This document shows, piece after piece, positions 12,950 to 24,200 of a DNA stretch of 64,000 bases. The stretch comes from Owenia fusiformis (Eukaryota > Annelida > Polychaeta > Sabellida > Oweniidae), in NCBI GenBank assembly GCA_903813345.2, contig CAIIXF020000010.1, forward strand, positions 13,089,181 to 13,153,180, given 5' to 3'. The stretch's first letter is position 1; each line of letters begins with the position of its first letter. The translations under genes were made by a program, and so were the position numbers. The notes beneath the pieces were generated by a model. The model was not told where the DNA came from. It worked only from the letters and a program-made list of their open reading frames with translations, and ran no database searches.

Positions 12950-13060
12950 TCGATTTTTCATTATTACAATTTTAATGTCTTTAAATTCACTGGGAGTGGG
13001 AATCAAATGGAAACATGAAACAATTATAGTATCCTTCCGTTTTGAATCTTGTATATATAT
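12950..13060. other. Relic of the lectin upstream block in copy B
   Basis: Words such as AATTCACTGG, AATCAAATGGAAAC and GAAACAATT match 5490-5570 upstream of copy A, and a more diverged stretch lies at 28690-28740 upstream of copy C. It shows that copy B once had the same 5' flank and that the gene-5' segment between here and 11774 was lost. Confidence 0.5.
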
Positions 13061-13379
13061 TAGAAATATACATGTATTACATGTAGAATAAAGATGGTCC
13101 ATTGGATATTTTTGAATTCATTCTCTTTTTTTGGAAACAAGGGAATTTTCTCAGAGATACGAGGAAACTACATGCATGTACATGGTGTACAAAAATGAAG
13201 CATGCGTTTGTCACCCATTTAGTATTCACTTTTTGCTAAATATGGTTTGACCGTAATTAATGAGCGAATCATACCTGATTTGGTTTTGTTTATTCAGGTT
13301 AATTTGTCAAAGGATTAATTCCCCAGGCAAGGGTTGATGTAACATCAAAAATTCCACGGTGTACCAAATCCCACAGAAT

Positions 13380-14015
13380 AAAACATTTAGAATCAAATCT
13401 ATCCACTGATATTTGAATTATCAAAGATTATGTTTTATAGTAAAAGATGGTGGCCATTCTTAAATTCAGCTGTCATCTCGAAAATGTAATCTCTGGAAGC
13501 TCTTGTTTCCCTAGACATCAGCATACAAATTTTGAACCAAATCCGTCCACTAGTATTTTAATAGTTATCAAAGATTACGTTTTTACGAAAAATGCCAGCT
13601 ATTTTAAGATTCAATGGCCATTTTAAAAGCCTCGTTGACCCAAACTCTTTTGTCCCAAGGCATCGGCATATAAATTTAAACCAAATCTTTTCACCGGTAT
13701 TTGAGTTATCAGCGATTACGTTTTTACAAAAATTGGCGGTCATTTTCGGAAATTCATCGGTTATTTTGAAAATCTCATTTGAAAATCCCATTTGAACCAA
13801 TTCGTCATCTACAGTATTTGAGTATTATATTTCTCATGAGAAATAGAATTGTACGACCATATTGAAATTCCTTTTTACAGCGGTCCTACATCCATAACGC
13901 ATAAAGCCTATATCATTTGAATCAAATACTTCAACCGGATATATTTGAGTTATCGGCCGGTCAAACGAACGAATGGACGAACGGACGGACGAACGCACGA
14001 CCGAACGGACAGTCG
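13380..14015. repeat. Degenerate ~140-bp tandem repeat ending in an ACGG/ACGA simple repeat
   Basis: The same unit as at 1140-1570 (TTTGTCCC, AGCATACAAATTT, GGTATTTGAGTTATC, TGGCGGTCATTTT), in about four decayed units. Bases 13965-14012 are a simple repeat of ACGG, ACGA and AACG words. Confidence 0.6.
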
Positions 14016-14060
14016 GACTTCTTCTCTATACCCTTACGAAGTTCGTACGGCTGGTTAATT

Positions 14061-14600
14061 TGAAATATTTCCTGAAAGAAGCTAATTGAAGGCCATGCTT
14101 TTTCACGATGTGGATTTTAGACCATTTAAAATCAACAGAGATTTATATTAGCAATGACTTGACTTCGCATAACGAAATGAACGCACCAAGGATAAATATC
14201 AGTACTTTTACTCAACAAGGGTGGAAAAGTCGTCGCAACTGTTTTTGAAACTAAGGTTTTTGAACCGATCAATGGGAAAAATCGATGTCGATATACTATT
14301 TTTGTTGCTTAGTTTGAGTTCAGTTCTGATATATCGTTTTTAATCATAACTCGATATTTTCATTAAGCATTGTCATTCACAGATTATTGACAAACGATAT
14401 CACCTGTGAACTCGGAACATCAAATATAAAAACCAAGTCCCAGATATGGACTCCAGTTACTCCCAATCGATTAAAAACAGTAGGACAACTGTGCGTGGTA
14501 TAGTTTGGTGATCTTGACCTCCGCTCTTTATAACAAATTGATGATTTTCATAAACTATTAAAAAGTTTATTGGTATTTCAAGACAACCGTACGAAAAGAT
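14061..14600. repeat. Segmental duplication, partner at 28975-29470
   Basis: Collinear matches with 28975-29470 include CAGAGATTTATA, TACTTTTACTC, CCAGATATGGACTCC and GTTTGATGACCTTGACC-like stretches. It is the outer flank of lectin copies B and C, so the duplicated unit reached at least this far. No ORF. Confidence 0.6.
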
Positions 14601-14622
14601 AAAACAAAAAATTGAGTAATAC

Positions 14623-14700
14623 CTAGATCACATGATATGCACCGGGCGACGGCCGATGAGTAGTCATCGACCGATTTCTAAATCGACCGGGCACCGCTGA
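14623..14700. mobile_element. Fragment of the CGGCCGATGAATC MITE family
   Basis: A short degenerate copy (ACCTAGATCACAT, CCGGGCGACGGCCGATGA) of the hairpin family seen whole at 57961-58089 and 45175-45241. Confidence 0.4.
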
Positions 14701-15500
14701 CTTTTCCATGATGTCTTGATTTCGCCGTGAGTATGGTCACATTAGTTCAGGCTCCATACGGCGCCCACAAACAATTAAATTTGAAGGATATCGTAAAGGA
14801 CAGTGTGTATCACCACGTACAATGACGAATAAAATAGCAATACTACTGGAGTAATGTGAAAAGCAATGAACCATAAAATATGAAGTCAAAAATGTATGAA
14901 AAACTTTTTTTTTAGTTTTTATTTATTTCTGAATCATATGCATTTATTTGTAATTCATACAAAATACAAGGTTTATTTCAAACAACCCAGTCGACTTTGG
15001 GCTTATTAACTACTTTTAATAACATTAAATAATAATTTCAAAATGTAAATATAAATCAGCTGTTGTCTTCTTTCACATGCATCCCAAATGTATTTTAATT
15101 TTCAAAAACATATTATTTAATTTTTAAGCCATCAGCCTGTACATGATAATTCAAATGACCAAAAAAAATTTCCCGAAGGTCCTTATATACGTGTACCTAC
15201 CCTTTGCATTCGTTTGACTTCACTTCTTAAAAGAGAGCTTCGTAGTTAAACTAGACTCTGCACGCAGGTGTATATACCTCACAACAAAATAGGAAATGAG
15301 CCTCTGATTCAACCCAATTATTGTTACATAGAGTACAAATTCTATTTTCTACCTGTTCACCTCTAAATCGCCCTCTTTCTATGCACAAGGGTCAAATTCC
15401 TAATCGTAACTGAGCCGTGAGCCTCCGCTCAAATTTTCTAAAATTAAGCAAAGTGTGTTTTTCTGCTTTAAAATTTGTCTTGAATGTTGTATTTAGAGGT

Positions 15501-15611
15501 TATGTCACTATCGTGGCATATATGCCCGAGGTCTCAGTGATATATGGCCCGACCTTGGGAGGGACATTGATCTCTGAGAACCGAGGGCATATGTGCCACG
15601 ATAGTGACATA
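15501..15611. mobile_element. 111-bp hairpin element
   Basis: The left arm TATGTCACTATCGTGGCATA and the right arm (TATGCCACGATAGTGACATA with one change) form a stem of about 27 bp. The unpaired middle contains TCTGAGAACC. It looks like a tiny foldback MITE and directly abuts the next element. Confidence 0.6.
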
Positions 15612-15615
15612 AACG

Positions 15616-15871
15616 ATTTATAACATACCTATGATGATGTAGACTGGTCAGAGAGTACCGTTTTCTTATAGAATTGACAAACAAATGGTTTGATAATGAT
15701 TGAAATGAGTTTAGAAAAATTGCTCGCGCAGTTTTATCTTCGATTGATTGGTTATGACGTCAGCGCCTTGACCAATCAGAAAGTTAGCGGGCGCAGGCTT
15801 TTCAAAACTTATATTGGCCCGCTGTCTTGTGTACACTTTGCACTATACATCATCATAGGTATGTTATAAAT
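15616..15871. mobile_element. 256-bp MITE with perfect 26-bp inverted ends
   Basis: ATTTATAACATACCTATGAT... at the left is mirrored exactly by ...ATCATAGGTATGTTATAAAT at the right. The interior has TGACGTCA and no ORF. Confidence 0.75.
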
Positions 15872-16371
15872 GTTCTTAAAGATTTATTCAAACATGACCG
15901 TGCTCTATTCGAATTTCTCAACCAATCAGAATGCAGCATAGCCAATATAGAACGTTCTCTAATTCTCCATAGATGCACGACCATGCTCTATTCAATCTGC
16001 AATTTGCATTGTTTTGAGTGACGTCACATCTCAGCTGCACATCTGGGGCTCTGTCTGGGGATAGATGTTCTTTTTTACTCCCTCCTTAACTACAATCTGC
16101 AATTTGCATTGTTCTGAGAAACAATATTTCACTGAAATACACGAAGGCAATTAAATTATAGTTGATAATTGTCATTCTAGATATTTATTTTTATTTTATC
16201 AACACCCCATGTTTGCATACACCGTATAAAATCTAAAACGGGGAGTAAAATAGAACAGCCCAAACAAATTCTAAAATTTTTCCGGCCGACTTCAGAATCT
16301 TGACAGCATGCGTATTCTTCCTTCATGCCCGTTCCACAGACACGGCTTTTACTAATTTTTATGTTTGAATC

Positions 16372-16530
16372 GGAATAAATAATGATAGGCCATTCAATAT
16401 GGTGAAATTCAGCACTCGTTGGACAGAATGTTAGTACAAATGCACCCACCTTCGGTTCGTGCTTTGTACAACATTCTGTCCAACTCGTGCTGAATTTCAC
16501 CATATTGAATGGCCTATCATTATTTATTCC
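16372..16530. repeat. 159-bp near-perfect hairpin
   Basis: The outer ~43 bp of both arms are perfect complements (GGAATAAATAATGATAGGCC...). They are followed by a 2-base mismatch and about 17 further paired bases, leaving a loop of roughly 20 bases rich in CACC and GGTT. Transcription of either strand would give a long dsRNA-like hairpin. It could be a foldback element; no target duplication was identified. Confidence 0.7.
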
Positions 16531-17142
16531 TTAACTAAACAGATAAGTAGGTCAGTATTACATAATCATGAAATGGATAAGTCTTAAAATACAATTGGTC
16601 AGAATGTACTAAAACCTGCTTGAAACTGAAAAACATTGCATGCTCTATTCCACACAATTTGGAGGCTTTTGAAATTCGCAGTAACAATGAATACGTGCCT
16701 GTATATAATCATTGCATAGAGAACACTTCATGTAGCTAGTGTTTATCAGATGTATGAGTTGACCAAAATACTCATTTGTTTTCTATATACTGGACTACAT
16801 ACTGGCACCTTTACATATATGTTACTGTGCATATTGAAGAATTAGCACATAAGAGCTTTGCAAAATCAACATCTTATATTGTTAGTACCTCAGTGTAAAT
16901 ACTCGCATCTGATTGGTCAATTGGCGGTCAACATTTTTACCTGTACCCCACCTGTGCATCATGGGATATCATATTATTGACCGCGTATGTTACTGTACTT
17001 CACTTGTGAATTATGGGGAATATGACGTCATAATGTTTACAGAAAAAACATGGTAGACGGACATTTTTTAAACGTTGATGAAAGTGATATTTTGACTTTG
17101 CTAGACGACAATTATAGCAAAAATACAAATAGAAACGTAAAA

Positions 17143-19170
17143 TTAAGGATATACCAGTGTAACCCTTACGACAATGGTGATATATTTTTAAATTACAGAA
17201 ATAGAAAATTAACACCTCTATGAAAAGCTCGTTTGTTAACTTCACGTTTGACAAGTGTTCTGTATTAAATATCAAGGACGCAGAATGACGATATATGACG
17301 CTTTGCGACATAGTAATCCATAGCAACTATGAGATTCTCATTTTCAATGTTGTTTTATCATGACGTCATATAACACTTTTGTTAATGGGTTCTCGGAATA
17401 TGATACCATTATCTGTGACGTCATCGACATATTGACCCATCAACAAATAAACAAACAAATGAACTATACGTCATCAATTCTTCCAAATAATTCAGTAATT
17501 TTTTGTATATTCTTGTTTCATTCAAGTTTCGTGTCCGTTTCTTTCGTTTATCCCAGCAGTATATGTGTATGTGCCCATGTATTACAAACACGACAAATCT
17601 AATTTGTAACTTGCTTCTTATTTCGATTCAGTCTGTATGAGTTTTCATTAAGTTATAGTCTATAGCCTATGTATTGACCAGGGGTATTTAATATCAAAAG
17701 GTAACTGTAAAATACAGTATTCTATTTTGGAATTTCTATAATTCATGTATACACTTATTACATGAACCACGGACACTTAAAGGATCCGTGCATGAACATT
17801 CATTTATATGTATTTCTATTGAAATCATTACCTTGTTTCGTTCTGTCAAACCAAATACCATCAAACATGTCAAACAAGCCATTCAAACCTTTGTTCAATT
17901 TATGTTATTATTCTATATTTTTTATAATTATAGTTACCAGTTAAAAATATTTTCCCCAGTAAGTATTAACGACCATGATCGGACATGCCGGATACAATGC
18001 GAAAAACGTCCATAGCCGTTCACAAAAACACATTATTCGTGTACTACATTCAGTAGACGTATCTTGCTCAAATCCGACAGCTTTACATAAGTGGGGACCT
18101 CGGGGTGAGGAATGCACAGGGAATGTACAACCCCACCCGAAAATCATCAAAAAGCACACATGCTATATATCACGAGTGAAATCATTCATGCCTGATCTGC
18201 GAGGTTATACTTGTGAAGGCAGTTCATTAAGACAGGACATGTTGAGTTTTCACAATTGTTAAACTCAAATGTAACGTTATCCTTTCCCGAAAAATGAACA
18301 GAAATATTAGCGTATTAGAATAGGACACAAATATAGCTATTATTTGCCATTTTAATTATCATCGTTTATTGAATGAATGTCTTACTGGGGCATCTAGCCG
18401 TCAATTTATTCATAATTTATAATATTTTGAAATGATGTTTATCATGTGGACTTAGCTAGTTTATGTTTTTGTGAGCAGTCGATTTTGTTAATTCTTGAGA
18501 AAGACGTCATATATTTAGTTAAATTATGACGCGAATTGACCAGTGGCTTTTGTATCATCGTCAAATCACATCAAACTTCAACGGCATTTTCAAGCGTAAA
18601 ACAGACCTTTGACCCTATGTTTTCTTTATATCAAAATAAACACGAGAACACATTTTTTAAAATGAGCAAATAAAACAAATACCTCAATCGATTGGAAATT
18701 TGCGTAATTTTCGATTCAAAACGTGTCAGAATGTGAAAATGAAAAAGTTCATTTTTTAATGGAAAGACGTTACAAAATCTGACAAATAGGTTTGGGTTAG
18801 GGGAAACACTTTAAGTAGAAAAACTAAGAAAAAATGTCTTGAGTGTGCCAAAATTAAAACTAACGTAATTATAGATAAATGAAGTTTATCTAGGAGCTTC
18901 AAAAATCGTCAATACTTCCTAAATCATCATTTTATCAAAGAAATATAGAAAAAATATATTTTTGGCTGTGAAATCAATGCCGCCACAAATGTTCAAATGA
19001 GGATAACGTCACAACTGTTTTCAGAAGCTTCTTGTGAAAAAACTAAACCTTTGACCTACCCTTTTTATTACATATTTCGAATCGCTTCATCTATGTCTAT
19101 AATAAAAACCTAGTCTCGTTGAGATTGAAAATGGTCGATTTTTTCGGAGGTTACACTGGTATATCCTTAA
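17143..19170. mobile_element. TTAA-bounded inverted-repeat element, about 2.0 kb
   Basis: 22-bp perfect inverted ends: TTAAGGATATACCAGTGTAA plus CC at 17143-17164, and its complement at 19149-19170. Similarity stops exactly outside the TTAA. A TTAA target duplication is the hallmark of piggyBac-type elements, but I see no transposase, so this would be non-autonomous. Short ORFs inside show no recognisable domain. Confidence 0.5.
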
Positions 19171-19348
19171 CATTAATTTACCAGTGAGTACGCAGTGATG
19201 TACCGAAAACAGAGAGTTTAGCTACAACTGTCTTCAGATTTTCTTAAAAAAATATTGCTGGCGTGATTCGGAGAAAAGATTGTGAAATGAAGCCATGATT
19301 GATGACTGTTGTCTATATGTGTATTATTAGGTTTTTCGGGCTAACAAA

Positions 19349-19519
19349 ACAATTGTAGACCTCTCCATTCGGTCAACCGTCAAAATCATATACCTCGACT
19401 GTGTAAACCTTGAAACTACTGTTGACCTCGACCTTCGGTCTCTGTCAACAGTAGTTTCTCGGTTTACAGTCTCGGTATACAATTTTGCCGGTTGACCTCT
19501 GGAGAGGTCAACAATTGTA
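19349..19519. repeat. 171-bp imperfect hairpin
   Basis: Arms start CAATTGTAGACCTCTCC and end GGAGAGGTCAACAATTG. The centre pairs ACTACTGTTGACC with a GTCAACAGTAGT stretch around a TTCGGTC loop. Foldback-type element without ORF. Confidence 0.6.
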
Positions 19520-21270
19520 TACTATCAACGTTATGGACGGCTTGCCCAACCTTATAGGCAAACTATATTATAGACAAATTTGAAGATAAATGATAATAAG
19601 TAAATAATGTTTTGTAATATTTCGCACCGGTATAACCATGCACAGTAGAATAAAACACAGGGTAACCCTAAATTGTAGAAACATGAATATGAATTAATTA
19701 ATTCATATATCCCAAGGATTTCACCTGTTTGACATCTTATCATTTTTATTTCCATATGTTATTGACATGAGAACTCAAATGATCAATGGGAAAACAATGC
19801 TAAACTTGAACAATGAAATAGGTATTCCAGTAGACTTAGGAAAATATGGCTAGAAAAAGATGCTACACCTAATGGCTACAGATGGACAAACTATTCCCCC
19901 TGAAAAGTATTTTAGGGGTCAGATCACTAAATTCATGATTGCATTGAAAAGCTTTGAATGCTAATTTTCAAGAATTGATGTATTATTAAGAAGAAAATAT
20001 GAAGGATTCATATCGTTTATTTCGAGTGATTACTTAGTGTCAAGTTTTGTCTCTAGTGACAGCATGTTACTGAATATCTCATCAAGTGACCTAAACTTTA
20101 GCAGCTAAAATAAGCATACCAACATATATAATTATAATTCAGTATGATTTGGAGAAGGGGATTATACAGTTATAAGGGATTAGCAAGTTATTTATTATCT
20201 TACAATTTAGCTCACTTCTTGAATTTGAAGATCGACTGCTATATTGTTTATTATGCATTATAATAGATCGGTTTGATGGTAATAACTAGTATGTGATATG
20301 ATCGATCGATTTTACCTTTTTGTCATCATTGCTAAGGAATACAATAATACCATTCCAATTAATGATAACACACTTATTGTATTTTACTTAATGTGCTTGA
20401 TACATATGCTGAAAGATATGCTTTTAAAATTAGTAAACCATTACCAAAACTATGGTTACCCTGTAGTAGTGAAAGGCACATAAAATGAATATCACCTCTT
20501 CAATCTATTTTTACAGGTTTTTATGATTATTTCACATTTTTCTATATTTTGCGTAACCAGGACGGTGAATTTTGTTCATTTTTCCTCAAACATTTGGCTT
20601 AACAATATTTATATATCTGTCAATTTCAAGAAAATCGCGTCGCTACGTTTGAAAATAATTCAAATTATATCGTTTTTCCCATTGAGCTCCATTATATGGA
20701 ATTTTCTTAATATAATAATGTAATAATAACTTAATATTTTAAAATTCTACGTGGTGAAAAGTTGCATATTGAGTAGTTAGTTCATGTTATGGTGTGAGCA
20801 ATTCAAAACAAAAAGGAATAAAGAAAAAATACCACGGAGAAGTCTCATTAGCATCTCTTTAATTTACGTTTTCCTTTTTCGTCATTTAGCCATTCTAGAG
20901 AATAATTATTTAAGAGTCCCCTTTTTAAAACGATTCAATCAACATATTCAGTATTTACATACATGTGATTTAATCCATTGTCCTATTTACAACCTGGCCA
21001 ACGTTTTAAAGTGTGAAGTCCATGTCCATTTTCACAAGCGCATTGGCCAATTTACAATGCCGTTACAAGTTTATTGTCAATAGTACAAGGCATTAACATT
21101 CAAAATGTCACCACCATTTGTTAAAGACGCCAACCGCCGTCACAAAAAATGGAGACCATAAAAATATGTCACAACTTTTTGGTGATGACATAAAAACTGA
21201 TTGTCGCTGCAATTTTGAACGCTGCTGTTAAGCTGGGACAAGTCAAAAGCGCAACAGTTTTGCATTATTC

Positions 21271-24200
21271 TCAAGGAGACACTATCAACTGAAAGCTTGC
21301 ACTACTTTTGAATGAAGCTGTATCCTCATACCCTTGTGCAACCAACTGTCCTCCTGAAACTGTCAAATAGTCCCCAGTAGACGAGTGTAATGTTATAAAT
21401 CCTGGCCAAAATTCATCTTCAATAAATATGAGTGTTGACTCGTGCGGAAAATTGATGTCAGAAGCATGATCATCCTCGTTCTGTAGTGAGACAGTCTGAG
21501 AAGCTACATGCATCACGTTCCCCGCTTTGTCGTCAGGAATGAGCGAGACCGAGTGGTTTTGCCGTGTATTTCCAGGTGTTTGAAAAAAGAAGGCATCCGA
21601 GGTGGTAGTTTGATTAGAGAGCCATAGTTGGTTTGTGTTCAGTACCCCAATGTAGCTTGAGTTGTCACTTTTGGGCTGGAGATAGTAGGGGCCATTCAAA
21701 CAGTCCAACGAGGGCCCTATAATACAGAAATTGTTGATGAGCGGATATGTAATGAATCTTGCAACTTTTTCAACAGTACAAAAACACGTTAGCACTTCTA
21801 GAAAAAAAACATTATATATATCGTAAAAATGCAACACTCGTACACCAGTTTATACACGCTAGTAAATACTTTGATGTAGGAATTCTTCCACTAGCAGTAA
21901 ATGAACAGAAACTGGTCGTCAACAAACCGATACTATGCAAATATGCGCCGTATTTGCTCATAAACACCCTATGCAGACAGAGCCTGTGGGAAATATTGGG
22001 TGCGGAGCAAATGAGCGGAGGGTGCGGAGCTAACGGTCATTTTTGAATTTAAATTTGGGATATTTCTGAAACTAAGCCGTTTTGGGACTTCAAATATACC
22101 AAGATATGTGTATTTTACACCAAATATCAATACACTTGTGAAAATAGTAGCGCAATTCATTCTATAGCGACGCAGTGTGCCTTAAACCTTTCCCAGACCT
22201 ATATATTTTGAAATTATCCTTTTAATACTGAGTCCCCAGCATTCATAAAAAAATGGTGTTCAATGTACACTATCTATACAAATTGTTTTTGCATCGTGGA
22301 AGCCAGGCAGTATCTGTGTGATTTTATAAAAATTCGGAAATGTTTTTCAGATATGAGCCCCCTCTAAATATTGGGTGCGGAGGAGCTCCATAAACGTACC
22401 TCCGCACCCAATATCTAGAGGGGGCTCATATCTGAAGAACATTTCCGAAATTTTTAGGTCTGGGAAATGTTTAAGGCATACTGCGTCGCTATAAAATGAA
22501 TTGCACTACTATTTTCACAATTTTATTGATATTTGGTGTCAAATACACATATCTTGGTATATTTGAAGTCCCAAAACGGCTTAGTTTCAGAAATATCCCA
22601 ATTTTAAATTCAAAAATGACCGTTAGCTCCGCACCCTCCGCTCATTTGCGCCGCACCCAATATTTCCCACAGGCTCTGTCTGCATAGGGTGATAAAGTGA
22701 GACTCTTTTTGACACTAAACATCAGGTCATTTACAAATTTATTTACAACAAAACCTTTGTTTTATCTAATTATCTATATGACGTTAGGAATTTAGGCAGT
22801 TCCTATGCAGCCATGTGTGAATCGTCGAAAGAACCATCAAAATGTAATGTTGTAACCCAAACAACAAACAGATCAAAACAAACAGTTTGTGTCTAACATT
22901 TCCTGTGAATACTTTTTCACTCGAAGTGATTCATGTGAATAGGCGTCATTTTAGTAAAAACAATATGGAAAATAGGTTACCTTGTTGTGCCTCACATATA
23001 AACTGTTTGTTGTCACAGATTTTGTCATGCCATGACAGTTGAAGAGATGGATCAAATACTACACACTGCTCATTAGCACCTCCGGGTTGACCAGTGTACC
23101 ATCTAAAATAACATGCAGACCACATACCATATGTCCCGTATGTAAGTACTTATTTTAATGTGGTTTTACTTCAGGGTTTTTGGTTCATGGAGTTCAATTT
23201 TCCAATACTGTAAAAATTTTGACCTTGATTTTCAAATTGGGAGTAGATATACAGTTTTTAATTTGGTATACTTCAATATTAAAATCACTTTTAAAAAGGC
23301 GATATATTTGAAGAATCAGAACCTGGGCGGAATATACTAACAATTAATCATAATACCACAACATATTTACCCTGTGAACCCAAGAGGGGTGCCATCGTCC
23401 CAGGTTTCATAAATGTTTTCGGATGGGTTCTTCTGTTTCAAGCCTACAATAAAGAATTATTGTAACTAAACATGGACATAACCAGGTATCGGGCAAGCGA
23501 GTCGAAAATAGAAAGATATTATTCTATTCACTCTCTGATTAGTCACTACATGTACATGTACAAGCTATAATTGTCTCTACAGTTGTCTCTTCTGTATCAT
23601 GTCTGGCTAAGCCCATATGTACAATATAACTTTTATTTATAGGAATTACATATATGTACCTTTTTTGATCCATCCAACATAGACCTTAGCCTTGCCCAAG
23701 TCGGTATTTTTTACTTATCTGATCTTGAATTATTAATAGAAATCAAGATAGTAAAAGGGACCCCACTTGGGCAAGGCTACATAGACCTGTTTGTTTGCCT
23801 TTTTTTGGTAATGATAGAAATACTTTTTGTTGGGGCTTAGGTGAGGGCATTTTTACATTGTGGAGACAAGGAAAAGCCTTTAAGTTTGATAAATGTATAA
23901 AGTGCCTTTCAAAATGTGTATATAAAACCCAGACCCAATAACATGTTTAAACTGATGTATGCTTCTAAATCAGCTCTGTTAAGTGTCTGGAAGAATCATG
24001 CACATTGTGTTAAAAACGTTTCCACTGATAAATAAAAAAAATAAAATGGCTTTGAAGAATAAACTACAGTTACATTGTATAAGTATGGAAAGAAAGTCTA
24101 ACGCAACTACTAAGGGATTGTCAATAGAATACAGGCGAGGTCAAGAATTAGAAGGAGTGAGAGATTAAATTTCTGCATGCACTTCTGTGACCAAATACTA

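Larger units (their letters stand above)
14700..21100. other. Gene-free stretch with several hairpin elements
   Basis: I find no supportable coding exon here on either strand. Apart from the inverted-repeat elements listed separately (15501-15611, 15616-15871, 16372-16530, 17143-19170, 19349-19519) it is A+T-rich unique sequence. The part after about 20990 aligns with 7690-7860 and is the duplicated 3' flank of lectin copies B and C. Confidence 0.6.

Noticed and set aside
13965-14012. CRISPR-like or regulatory array of ACGG words
   Set aside because: Short simple repeat without spacers, at the end of a degenerate tandem repeat.
17975-18262. 95-residue plus-strand frame as a small gene
   Set aside because: No domain, no splice context, within a putative transposon; an opposite-strand frame of similar length exists.
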